The translations under genes were made by a program, and so were the position numbers. 64,000 bases of DNA from Lewinellaceae bacterium. GTDB taxonomy: Bacteria; Bacteroidota; Bacteroidia; Chitinophagales; Saprospiraceae. Every line of letters begins with the position of its first letter. Position 1 is the stretch's first letter. The stretch is from NCBI GenBank assembly GCA_020636325.1, contig JACJYC010000026.1, forward strand, positions 4,069-68,068, read 5' to 3'. Shown here in pieces: positions 28,001-34,059 of this stretch. The notes beneath the pieces were generated by a model. It was given only the letters and a program-made list of their open reading frames with translations, was not told the origin of the DNA and ran no database searches.

Positions 28001-28654
28001 AAAATTTCCGCTGCTGTTCACCCGGAAAATAACGGCATTGCTGCCCAGGGGGCCGGCCACCGTGATATCCCCGTTTGCCATCACCTCCATATCCTGGTAG
28101 AAATCGTCATTCGCCGCACTGAAGAACTGTTTTTTGCTGTTGATCACACAATTGGGCGATATATTATAAAGGACGACATCCCGCAAGGTGGAAGGGGTAT
28201 TGTGAAATCCTATGACCGAGTAGGTATTGCTGCCTGGGTTTTGATCGATGCGGAAAAGACCCTCCAGGCCCGGCTCGTCCAGGAAAGTGATGCAAACCTC
28301 CGCACCTGTTCGCGTCAGTTCACCGATGATGCTGCGATCCCGCGAACCTTCAGCGCCTACCATGATCAGGTTTCCGGAGCCCGGCACGACCACCGCATCT
28401 TCCCAACCCGAAGAAATATTCAGGGAATGGGTCCATTGGCATACCCCGGCGCTGTTGATCCTGGACACACTGGCCAACCCGCCCACGGCGCCCAGGACAT
28501 AAAAGTCGGCGCCGTCGGGGATGGCTTTTTTGAAGATCGTTGTGTTGGCGCCTGTACCATAAATGTTCTGAAATTGGGCGCTTACGGTAAGGGCAGAAAG
28601 GAATAAGGCCGATACCATGGCAAAAACGGCAACATAGTAAGGTGAGCTTTTCAT
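22004..28654 (-). CDS. 2,216-residue secreted HYR / anchor-L / beta-propeller protein with T9SS sorting domain
   Basis: A very large surface or secreted protein. It has a signal peptide ending LTVSAQ. Residues about 30-370 look like a first propeller-type region. Residues about 500-730 hold three HYR (immunoglobulin-like) domains, recognised by repeated PPxIxCPPxxxxxxD...TATDNC and DxCGNxA blocks. Residues about 800-1018 are a choice-of-anchor L domain (SGVILATGPAILAIGPNDSD, LEFDFIPTSGVLSLNYVFAS, EEYCELA). A Calx-beta-like domain (about 1025-1135) and a fourth HYR follow. Residues about 1245-1705 contain seven GxxDFDPG repeats, enough for one seven-bladed propeller. A PKD-like region precedes the final type A T9SS sorting domain (RLYPNPSAGSFTLELA ... 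NLPAGLYFIQLA). Likely roles are adhesion or matrix formation; this is inference. Confidence 0.88.
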   Translation of the reverse strand: MKSSPYYVAVFAMVSALFLSALTVSAQFQNIYGTGANTTIFKKAIPDGADFYVLGAVGGLASVSRINSAGVCQWTHSLNISSGWEDAVVVPGSGNLIMVGAEGSRDRSIIGELTRTGAEVCITFLDEPGLEGLFRIDQNPGSNTYSVIGFHNTPSTLRDVVLYNISPNCVINSKKQFFSAANDDFYQDMEVMANGDITVAGPLGSNAVIFRVNSSGNFVAGVQGPAQFNYTDLARTGNGDLLAIANRNIGTAFLPPRVMRFDADLLPVWEISVNGLLSLDQVLDGGNGEIYIMGRTNIGGTCCQPVVVKLDDSNGPPTIPVWTKYLTNLGNFASFLSLTPSGQIATADALFGHPNNFGPQDGVLLLTDRDLNSDCTVDFDVTLTPENTPFDGPQPLELFAAEMPVKTPITGSMVTLSQASVCGTDPCEASFTVNYLDSCGHVEIVSTSTGPQPISYQWCSGENTPNLDLQLPCGPYTYCVTITCADGSMSTVTQTIQVSENTPPQAVCLPGFGVILDPDCTTTLTPVMIDGGSTDNCRIESMSVSPGVLTGCGNFPVTLSVTDWCGNVGACTTSVQTIEIVPPVIMCPPNVQKNCDTDITPNFTGMATATDNCTSVPVITYADLTLGSLPCDGIIQRTWTATDSCGNEASCVQNIVVTDIEPPMINCPPDLTVGTDPGQCFYTGTIPLPTATDNCNPNPTVTCYLVTESGLVPITTQTKFPKGDNTICCIADDGCVDVGPLLCEAPCEANRWAEPGGEPGEGPENILTTLDVQPGIPPQTLVQEGLIGGDCFDVSNITARGEPSQSGTFSNGLSNVGFSSGVILATGPAILAIGPNDSDSKGIPMGGNNTPDPDLATLTTGTQYDIAVLEFDFIPTSGVLSLNYVFASEEYCELATSALHDVFGIFLSGPGIPGGKQNIAVVPATTLPTGIGTVNHITNNGFYVNNQPAGSNNLCGQLPVSGPTVNELQYDGYTRKFTAVANVIPGQTYHIKIAIADVGDGLNDSAVFLNGGSFDAGGIASVAWVVNGDPNLQTIYEDCGTVELVFDRLDQAITPLTVAFAVGGTATPGVDYVALPSSVTIQAGQDKLVLPVTILNEGVLEGDETIEITLVNPCSAVTPQETLTIRDFLHTQAKCTFTLTVEDQEPPMITCPPGVTVYAGLDSMGTCSTVLSDLIPGFSDNCTMVMMDYVISGATTAAGTNFIDSTAFAEGTSTVIYTVTDMGGNTDTCTFMVTVVCLDEQAENCCLEWAGQFGGPLSDGGNVVTADAAGNVWIAGFFEGTADFDPGPAVYNLTAQAGRDAFIVKLSPAGTFLWSLQIKGSGFDAINDLILDPSGNLYITGTFQGVADFDPGVNTYNLTSQGSADIFVLKLDPSGGFLWAFGIGSTALDVSSAIALGAGGDLILTGHFFGPLDFDPGPGVAGLVPIGSSDLFIANFSPSGAFNWVRQIGGPSLDASADLVTDLAGNILVTGSFTGTVDFDPGPGVFNLSSGLVGSDDIFVTKFDGAGNFLWANTFSRTSGPGSNHVNSIAVDGSGNVFTTGLLFGPTDFDPGPGTAVLTPVSPSAADIFVSKLSSTGAYEWAKRMGGSSGEGGESITTDSKGNVYTSGGFSGTFDFDPGPGVSVLSSPGGASTFIQKLTNAGDFIWAKPFGGLSSQSSGLNLFVAADESVYCSGTFSGSGDFDPGAKTYTLTAAGPYDAYLFKLSVCSKLDTCICGAFSDMYIRGPQGAMSRPVLCGGPPLNIGCPAPGIGFTLTGSFMCAGDSCTSSADLDWSLYGPDNSLIASDTASAAPWFGFNLPSSAFSQSGVYTLIISGHCGADSCPCNIQFMVEEGCMETCPCDLADLNSDVNLGFATAYAANSCRVCFTPLALSDCDEVEWFVDDPLGTAVGTSTGNQTFCHTFPTGGTYTVYMTVTRKRADGSLCESSVKNQIVTVTCLTRTVCETSLFPNPDFDEGAVAGSLGMEGMSAGWTRTWGDPHINVNGGKKKVRLAGNFDNADVLSTQEAICLQKTTGTISLRHGIKVNGIRSTLNIQFFTGDDYTFGACSSENCFQVARIELPPSDTSEEFDLVIPYDISGWAPAELCGNGSGVMIRPAIFVTNDLGDEQGVDTRSVIDLDYFCLDGILVGVNGPGKPRSMRLYPNPSAGSFTLELAQAASPATTIRIIGLTGQVVNEQRVEIGRMQQRVEAGNLPAGLYFIQLAVENRTVGVLKWVKQ

Positions 28655-29130
28655 GAATTGAAGGTTGAATCCGATGATATAAATCCCCCGCGGGGGCAGC
28701 CCGAATGTCTTGTAAAAGGGTACCGAATCGGTTTCGTGAACTGCAATGAAAGGAGAGCGTATTCCCTAAAGAAAATACTGATGGTCAGATGAGCCTGTTA
28801 ACCTTGTTTTGGAAGGACCAAAGTCGCAATTAATGAATCAGGGGGGACAAATATCTTTGGCAAATATAACAAATGGGACCCAAATAATTCAGCATTCAAT
28901 GAGATTTCTGTTTGATCACTTTGGATGCCCCGATCAGCCGGCCTTTGATCGCCCTTTCTGTTGAGTTTCGCGCGTTAGGATGGAAACGCCATATTGAGTG
29001 AAGGCGGGCGGGATGCTCAAAACTGCTGACAGTCCTCTCCAGGCCAACCGATTCTCTGTACCCTCGGTAAAGGGTTAAGGCAGTGCCGCCAACTAACCTG
29101 AAATCATTAAAAGTTTATTTTTACAATACT
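28655..29130. other. 476-bp gap with one -7 box and one GC palindrome
   Basis: A minus-strand TATATTTG at 28868-28861 could serve the giant gene, though it lacks a TTG at the expected distance and would leave a leader near 200 nt. A perfect palindrome CCCCCGCGGGGG lies at 28686-28697 inside that leader. The rest shows neither genes nor repeats. Confidence 0.4.
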
Positions 29131-29610
29131 TTATCCCTGCATTCCAACAGACCGCGATTTCCGGTACAACCCGTAAACCACGACCAGTCCCAGCAACGGG
29201 ATCGAACCTGTTGCAGCCCAGTATCCGAATTGTTCATAGAGGAAGCCGATCGGCGCCCAGACACTGACCGATTCCACGGCGCCGGACTCCAGGTCGTTGA
29301 GGTCCCAAACCGTGATCAGGGTCAGGAGCGGGAAGGCCGCCAGCCCTATGTACATGAATCGCCTGTAATAAGCGGCTTGCTCCGTAGGTGTAGCGTCCGC
29401 AGGCGGAGCATAAACCCGTTCTGTATCGTCGGTGGCCTTTAGTTGCCGGATACTTCGGTAAGCCAGAAAACCTGCGACCAGCGCAATGAGGCCGGCTATT
29501 AAAAAGCCTTCCCCATCTTTTACCTCGGCCCACAACGGCAGGCTGAGGATGAAAAGGACGATCAGGCTGTACGCAGCGATTTGGATTTTCAGATAATGCC
29601 GCTTGTTCAT
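29131..29610 (-). CDS. Membrane protein of unknown function
   Basis: A 159-residue protein with four membrane helices (residues about 10-28, 36-52, 84-102 and 133-152) and a charged loop of about 30 residues between helices 2 and 3 (RQLKATDDTERVYAPPADAT). The C-terminus is short and basic (YRKSRS). I do not recognise the family. It is the last of a minus-strand set of small genes spaced 43-72 nt apart, but nothing ties them functionally. Confidence 0.7.
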   Translation of the reverse strand: MNKRHYLKIQIAAYSLIVLFILSLPLWAEVKDGEGFLIAGLIALVAGFLAYRSIRQLKATDDTERVYAPPADATPTEQAAYYRRFMYIGLAAFPLLTLITVWDLNDLESGAVESVSVWAPIGFLYEQFGYWAATGSIPLLGLVVVYGLYRKSRSVGMQG

Positions 29611-29682
29611 GATGAATGAATTGTGGATTTAGGTATTGGATAATGTTGGTTTATCAGTCGGGGTGGGGGATTGTTACCTTTT

Positions 29683-30252
29683 TTATTTTTCTGTTAGATA
29701 ATTTTCGAATGCTCCAAAATCCACCGAAGTTATTTCGGTCTTCGAAGGATAAGAATGCCCCATGAGCCCGAGGTACAAGGGAATGGGGTGAACGGCAGGT
29801 TTTCCTTTAGGCGATGCAGCCAGGTGAACCAATTTTAATTTTTGTCTTTCGACATAAATACTGAAATCGGACCAACCGTATTCATAGGTTGAACCACATT
29901 TCTTGCACGTCCATTTTTCGTTGGTGCATTCATCGGTGAGCTGACTTTTTTCAATGTCAAAACCCGCTTTGGATAGATTAATGAGCAAATCCGTTTCAAA
30001 ACATTTAAAAGAATTGCCGGTATCGCGGCAGTCGATACCGATGATTTGCTGAAACCTGGGATATGCACAAGGGCAGTTTTCGGCATTGTAAGCAGCCAGA
30101 CTGGAAATAAACAGATTTTTCACCTGCTCAAACCTGGCCATAAACTCCTTATTCCGCTGTTCGGTTTCCTCCTTGCTGAGGTATTTTTTTGCGGGTTCCT
30201 GGTCCGGTTGTTGGGTTTTTGTCTTTTGGAATATTTTTTTGAATGGGTTCAT
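29683..30252 (-). CDS. Cysteine-rich protein of unknown function with a zinc-ribbon-like motif
   Basis: A 189-residue cytoplasmic protein. A basic, glutamine- and lysine-rich N-terminus is followed by helices and then a cysteine pattern: NCPCAYPRF near residue 60, IDCRDTGNSFKCFE, and the ribbon-like set CTNEKWTCKKCGSTYEYGWS. The last resembles a half zinc ribbon in which an aromatic strand follows the CxxC knuckle. I do not recognise the family. Metal binding is an inference from the spacing only. It lies between two other small genes of unknown function on the same strand. Confidence 0.65.
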   Translation of the reverse strand: MNPFKKIFQKTKTQQPDQEPAKKYLSKEETEQRNKEFMARFEQVKNLFISSLAAYNAENCPCAYPRFQQIIGIDCRDTGNSFKCFETDLLINLSKAGFDIEKSQLTDECTNEKWTCKKCGSTYEYGWSDFSIYVERQKLKLVHLAASPKGKPAVHPIPLYLGLMGHSYPSKTEITSVDFGAFENYLTEK

Positions 30253-30310
30253 TGGATGTTGTTTTGGTTCGGCTTTTTTTATTCAATTAGAGGGCTGTTG
30301 AGTTCAATTT

Positions 30311-30667
30311 TTACCAATCGAAGATCTGGCCCAAAAGCTCAGCAAAGAACTTCTTGTCTTCCCGTACGATACTGGTAATTTGTTCAAAAGCATCGATGAT
30401 ATGCTGTAGGTCATCCCAGAAGTTTCTCCCGTCCCTCGTTGAACTTCCTCCGGAAAACCCTTCGGAACTGTTTTGGATTTTGTTCAGAAAATCCGGGTTT
30501 TCTTTGATGTAATTGGAAACGGTTCCGGTAAATACGGTAAAATGTCCGATCATTTCATTATCCCGTTCCATGAAAATTCGCGCCTGGGCAAAAACCTGCC
30601 GGGCAAATTCTTTTTTTTCTTCATCCCACGAAATTTTGGGATTTTCATCTTTGGGCTGATTGGCCAT
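30311..30667 (-). CDS. Small helical protein of unknown function
   Basis: A 118-residue soluble protein, charged and probably all-helical (EKKEFARQVFAQARIFMERD; DDLQHIIDAFEQITSIVRED), with no cysteines, signal peptide or membrane segment. It ends in the aromatic tail LLGQIFDW. The 58-nt gap to the next gene on the same strand suggests one transcript with the cysteine-rich protein. I cannot assign a function. Confidence 0.6.
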   Translation of the reverse strand: MANQPKDENPKISWDEEKKEFARQVFAQARIFMERDNEMIGHFTVFTGTVSNYIKENPDFLNKIQNSSEGFSGGSSTRDGRNFWDDLQHIIDAFEQITSIVREDKKFFAELLGQIFDW

Positions 30668-31029
30668 GACTCAAGGTATTTAAGTGAAAAATCAACCGGT
30701 CAGCAGGACCGTGTCGAATGGAAATCACCGCATTAACCTATTTGTTACCATTTCCCGGATAAATTTTACCTACCTTTCAAAGACCTTTTGGGAAGGCAAA
30801 TCAAAGGATAGAAATATGCACCTCTACCATCAACTCGCCCCCTGGTGGCACCTCTTTTCCTCCCCCGCCGACTACGCCGAGGAAGCAGGCCTGTAGCCTA
30901 TCCCCCATTCAGAACTGGAACCGGATTCCTATTTCGGGATCGTCGCAAAGTAACCCCGGCGACCGGCGAAGTCCCGCCGTAGCCGGCAAACGCCGGCCCC
31001 GGGAATCCTGGAACCGGGGAGTCTGAAAA

Positions 31030-31250
31030 TCGGATCAATCGACCACGCCGCGGCGTGGCGAATCAATCATTTATTGAGGAACCGAGGAACTGCCCCGAAG
31101 GGACTCCTTTGGAGAAGAATCGAGGAACTGAAAGCAAAATCAATCGAATCAATCGAACAATCGAATCAATCGAACAATCGAACAATCGAATCAATCGAAC
31201 AATCGAACAATCGATCAATCGACCACGCCGCGGCGTGGCGAATCAATCGC
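31030..31250. repeat. Array of AATCGAAC-type units bounded by two copies of a 16-bp palindrome
   Basis: The core (about 31137-31220) repeats AATCAATCG/AACAATCG units of 8-9 bp. The perfect palindrome CCACGCCGCGGCGTGG occurs on both sides (31042-31057 and 31223-31238), each time set in the same context (caatcga...cgaatcaatc). The right end stops 2 nt before the stop codon of the lipoprotein gene. The remaining gap (30668-31030) contains another small hairpin GCCGGC-aaac-GCCGGC near 30980 and no convincing gene. Confidence 0.85.
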
Positions 31251-31252
31251 CC

Positions 31253-31549
31253 CTACTTCCGCTTCTTACTCCTGTTTCCCGCCATAAAACCCCAGCCGCT
31301 TGAGCCCAGCAAGAACCCCATATCGTAAAATCCGCCGACGTTATTGACCGCATAGATGGCCACCTTATCGTCAAATAAACTGGTGATAAAGCTGACCGGC
31401 GTGATGAAACCATGGATGAGGCCTGAGAAAAAGCCGTATTGTTTGCCGGTGAGGCACTCCGATACGGGCTCCACACCGGCGCATGAAACCAATAAAACGG
31501 AAACCAACAACCCGATGAGCAGGAGGTAAAGCGAGCGATAAGTTTTCAT
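31253..31549 (-). CDS. Small lipoprotein of unknown function
   Basis: A 98-residue predicted lipoprotein: a hydrophobic signal (YLLLIGLLVSVLLVS) and lipobox LVSC place the mature N-terminal cysteine about 22 residues in. The mature part has two hydrophobic stretches (FFSGLIHGFITPVSFITSLF; GFYDMGFLLGSSGWGFMAG) and a basic tail. Small proteins of this shape occur in many genomes without known function. I chose the ATG at 31549; a TTG two codons upstream is possible. The gene body ends directly at the repeat array. Confidence 0.7.
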   Translation of the reverse strand: MKTYRSLYLLLIGLLVSVLLVSCAGVEPVSECLTGKQYGFFSGLIHGFITPVSFITSLFDDKVAIYAVNNVGGFYDMGFLLGSSGWGFMAGNRSKKRK

Positions 31550-31676
31550 TGTCAATTTTTTAATTCAATTTAACCCTTCAACCCAAAGGAATCCATATTT
31601 ATCGACCAATGGGCCCCGCACAGTGCCCGGAGGACGGCTAAAATTATAGATTAGGCTGAAATGATCCTTACCCCAA

Positions 31677-31707
31677 CTGCCCACTGCCCACTGCCCACTG
31701 CCCACTG
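31677..31707 (+). repeat. Four tandem copies of GCCCACT
   Basis: A short array of a 7-bp unit, 70 nt before the TetR promoter. It belongs to the class of short arrays found in other gaps of the window. Confidence 0.8.
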
Positions 31708-31777
31708 ACACCTCCCGCATTTCACCCCCCAAATCCAACCATCCAACCCCCGAATCCGACGTTTAACACAAATATTA

Positions 31778-31808
31778 TTGACAAACTGAACACCGTTCAG
31801 TAAATTTG
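31778..31808 (+). promoter_or_regulatory. Promoter of the tetR gene
   Basis: TTG at 31778-31780, exactly 20 nt, then a perfect TAAATTTG at 31801-31808. The ATG follows after 17 nt. The spacer is almost wholly occupied by the operator, so bound repressor would block the polymerase. Confidence 0.75.
31785..31801 (+). promoter_or_regulatory. TetR operator O1
   Basis: A perfect inverted repeat ACTGAAC-acc-GTTCAGT (7-bp arms, 3-bp spacer) lying between the -33 and -7 elements of the tetR promoter. A near-copy precedes the efflux operon (32580-32596). Confidence 0.7.
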
Positions 31809-31825
31809 CACTGTAAATCATTTCA

Positions 31826-32440
31826 ATGGGCATCACGGAGCGAAAGGAACGGGAAAAACAGGAACTAAAACAGCATATCCTCGATGCCGCCATGGCTTTG
31901 TTCATGGAGCAGGGGTACGAAAAAACCTCCATCCGGAACATCGCAGAGCGCATCGAATACAGCCCCGGGACCATCTACCTGTACTTCAAGGACAAGGCGG
32001 ATATCTTCCTGGAGTTGCATACCATGGCCTTTGAAGTGCTGTTCAAACACCTGGCGGTGACCAAAGAGATCAAAGACCCCATGGAACGACTGCGCTCCCT
32101 GAGCCAGATGTACCTCAAATTCGCCATCGATAACCCCGACCTGTACGATCTGATGTTCATCCTGCGCGAACCTATGGAAGCCCTCGACCACCATTGCGGT
32201 TGGGAAGAAGGGTTCAAAAACTACGACCTCCTCAGGGATACCGTTTTGGAAGCCATGGAAAAAGGCATGATCAAAAAGGAAGACCCCGACGTGATCAGCC
32301 TCGCCGCCTGGAGCCTTGTCCACGGCCTGGCATCCCTCTGGATCCGAAAACGGTTTAAAATGCTGCCGGAAGAGGCCGTAAAACCCCTGGTCTTCAAAGC
32401 TGCCGACGAGATCTGCAGCCGTTTGAAAGAGGGAATATGA
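31826..32440 (+). CDS. TetR/AcrR family repressor of the efflux operon
   Basis: A 204-residue regulator. The N-terminal helix-turn-helix is clear (ILDAAMALFMEQGYEKTSIR, NIAERIEYSPGTIYLYFKDK, residues about 18-60), and a helical ligand-binding domain follows, ending in LVFKAADEICSRLKEG. It sits directly upstream of an RND efflux operon on the same strand, and the same 17-bp site occurs in its own promoter and before the operon. Autoregulation and repression of the efflux genes is therefore the simplest reading. The inducer is unknown. A tandem-repeat array fills part of the 173-nt gap to the operon. Confidence 0.92.
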   Translation: MGITERKEREKQELKQHILDAAMALFMEQGYEKTSIRNIAERIEYSPGTIYLYFKDKADIFLELHTMAFEVLFKHLAVTKEIKDPMERLRSLSQMYLKFAIDNPDLYDLMFILREPMEALDHHCGWEEGFKNYDLLRDTVLEAMEKGMIKKEDPDVISLAAWSLVHGLASLWIRKRFKMLPEEAVKPLVFKAADEICSRLKEGI

Positions 32441-32485
32441 AAGCCTGAAGAATCGAGGAACTGAGCAACCGAAAGCTGTTGTTTT

Positions 32486-32562
32486 CAAATCAGCAAATCA
32501 ACAAATCAACAAATAAACCTCCGGCGGCCGGAGCCCCGGCGAAGGCGGCAAATCAACAAATC
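32486..32562 (+). repeat. AAATCAAC array with an inserted GC palindrome
   Basis: Five or more copies of an 8-bp AAATCAAC unit, interrupted by a GC-rich insert that starts with the hairpin CTCCGG-cgg-CCGGAG (32519-32533). The array resumes after the insert (GGCAAATCAACAAATC). Confidence 0.8.
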
Positions 32563-32579
32563 TCTTTTTTTACCACTCA

Positions 32580-32596
32580 ACTAAACAGTGTTCATT
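32580..32596 (+). promoter_or_regulatory. TetR operator O2 before the efflux operon
   Basis: ACTAAACAGTGTTCATT matches operator O1 at 13 of 17 positions, including both AAC...GTTCA half-site cores. As at O1, its last T is the first base of a TAAAT box (TAAATAAA here), so the geometry is the same at both promoters. The operon ATG is 17 nt downstream. No TTG is seen at the -33 position. Confidence 0.6.
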
Positions 32597-32613
32597 AAAT
32601 AAATATCGTTCAC

Positions 32614-33960
32614 ATGTTGACCTTGAAACACCCGATAACCTGGGCCCTGATGCTTGTGCTGACCATTTCCGGCACATTATCCGCCCAAAAAACCGCGCTG
32701 GACAGCTATATCCGGGAAGCCTGGGAAACCAATCCCGGCCTCAACCAGCAACGCTTCCAGCGCCAGAAAGCCGACATCGCGCTCGACGAAGCCCGAAGGC
32801 TGAACTATCCGACAGCCACTTTCGGCGCCTCCTATTCACTCGCCGCCGGCGGCCGCAGCATCGACCTGCCCATCGGCGACCTGCTCAACCCGGTCTACTC
32901 CACCCTCAACGAGATCACCGGTACCAACCAGTTTCCCATGCTGGATAACGTCAAGGAACAACTGGCGCCCAATAATTTCTACGACGCTAAAGTCCGGGTT
33001 ACCCAGCCGATCTACAACCGGGACATTTACTACAACCGCCAGATCAAAAAAGAAATGACGGACCTCCAGGGCATCGGCATCAACAAATCCAAAAGGCAAC
33101 TGGCGCACGATATCAAAATCGCCTATTTTCAGTATCTGCAGGCTGCAGAAGCCGTAGGTATTTATAAAAATGCCCTCAGCTTGCTGGAAGAAAGCCGGCG
33201 TGTCAACCAAAGCCTGATCAATAACGGCGCCGGCCTGCCGGGCGTACTGGTCCGCATCGATGGAGAAACCAGCGCCGTTCAGGCTCAAATGGACCAGGCT
33301 CAGGTGCAGGCGAAGAATGCTGCCGCGTATTTCAATTTTTTGCTGCAAAAGGACTACGCCACCCCGGTCACCATCGACTCGCTCTTCCTGGCGCTCCCCG
33401 AAAGAACCCTCCAGACGTCCGCCGGCCAACGCGAGGAATTGCAACAACTGGAATCCGCCGCCCGGATCAATAACCTGGTGCTGGCCCAGCAGGAAGCCTT
33501 CGCAACCCCCAGGGTCGGGGCGCAGCTGGATCTCGGTACCCAGGGCTTCAATTTCGAATGGGGCGGCTATGCGCTGCTCGGCGTTTCCGTCGAGGTGCCG
33601 CTGTACGCCGGAAAAAGGAACCTCCTCAAGATCCAGCAAACCAAACTGGAACTGAACGCCATCCAATCCCAAAAGGAACAGGTCATGGATCAGATCGCAC
33701 TCCAGTCTGCCGTCAATCGCAATACCCTGGAATCCCAATACAGCGCCTATAACAGCTATTCGGACCAGATCCGGTCGGCACGCCGTTATTACAACGACAC
33801 TCAGCGCCGCTACCGCGAAGGCCAGGCCGGCTTCATCGAGGTGCTGGATGCCCGCACGCAACTGACCAACGCCGAATTGCAACAATCCATCGCCCGCTAC
33901 AAGGTCTGGGCCCAGCTGGCCGAGATCGAATACGCCGACGCCACCTACCCCGTAAATTAA
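32614..33960 (+). CDS. TolC-like outer-membrane efflux protein
   Basis: A 448-residue outer-membrane channel subunit with a signal peptide (MLTLKHPITWALMLVLTISG, cleaved after LSAQ). It shows the duplicated helical pattern of TolC proteins: LDSYIREAWETNPGLNQQRF, KADIALDEARRLNYPTATFG, and in the second half LQQLESAARINNLVLAQQEA, ATPRVGAQLDLG, followed by YYNDTQRRYREGQAGFIEVL. It would form the outer exit duct of the pump encoded next. First gene of the operon under operator O2. Confidence 0.93.
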   Translation: MLTLKHPITWALMLVLTISGTLSAQKTALDSYIREAWETNPGLNQQRFQRQKADIALDEARRLNYPTATFGASYSLAAGGRSIDLPIGDLLNPVYSTLNEITGTNQFPMLDNVKEQLAPNNFYDAKVRVTQPIYNRDIYYNRQIKKEMTDLQGIGINKSKRQLAHDIKIAYFQYLQAAEAVGIYKNALSLLEESRRVNQSLINNGAGLPGVLVRIDGETSAVQAQMDQAQVQAKNAAAYFNFLLQKDYATPVTIDSLFLALPERTLQTSAGQREELQQLESAARINNLVLAQQEAFATPRVGAQLDLGTQGFNFEWGGYALLGVSVEVPLYAGKRNLLKIQQTKLELNAIQSQKEQVMDQIALQSAVNRNTLESQYSAYNSYSDQIRSARRYYNDTQRRYREGQAGFIEVLDARTQLTNAELQQSIARYKVWAQLAEIEYADATYPVN

Positions 33961-33970
33961 ACCAAAACCA

Positions 33971-34058
33971 AGGTCCGTAGGACCGAAATGTCTGTAACCC
34001 AGGTCCGTAGGACCGAAACGTCCATAACCCAGGTCCGTAGGACCGCAATATCTGTAAG
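33971..34058 (+). repeat. Three exact-period 30-bp repeats with hairpins, just before a start codon
   Basis: Copies at 33971-34000, 34001-34030 and 34031-34058 (the last 2 bp short). Each begins AGGTCCGTAGGACCG, whose core GGTCC-gta-GGACC folds into a hairpin, and continues with a variable AAATGTCTGTAACCC half. The last copy ends 1 nt before the ATG of the membrane fusion protein gene, so its hairpin could influence translation. There are no spacers. Confidence 0.9.
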
Positions 34059-34059
34059 A

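Noticed and set aside
31055..31328. Small frames over the AATCGAAC array
   Set aside because: They translate to Asn-Arg-Thr-Ile-Glu-Ser repeats in several frames, as expected from the repeat alone.
33971..34058. CRISPR array
   Set aside because: The 30-bp period repeats are directly adjacent without unique spacers, number only three and have no cas genes nearby. The other arrays have units of 7-14 bp and no spacers.
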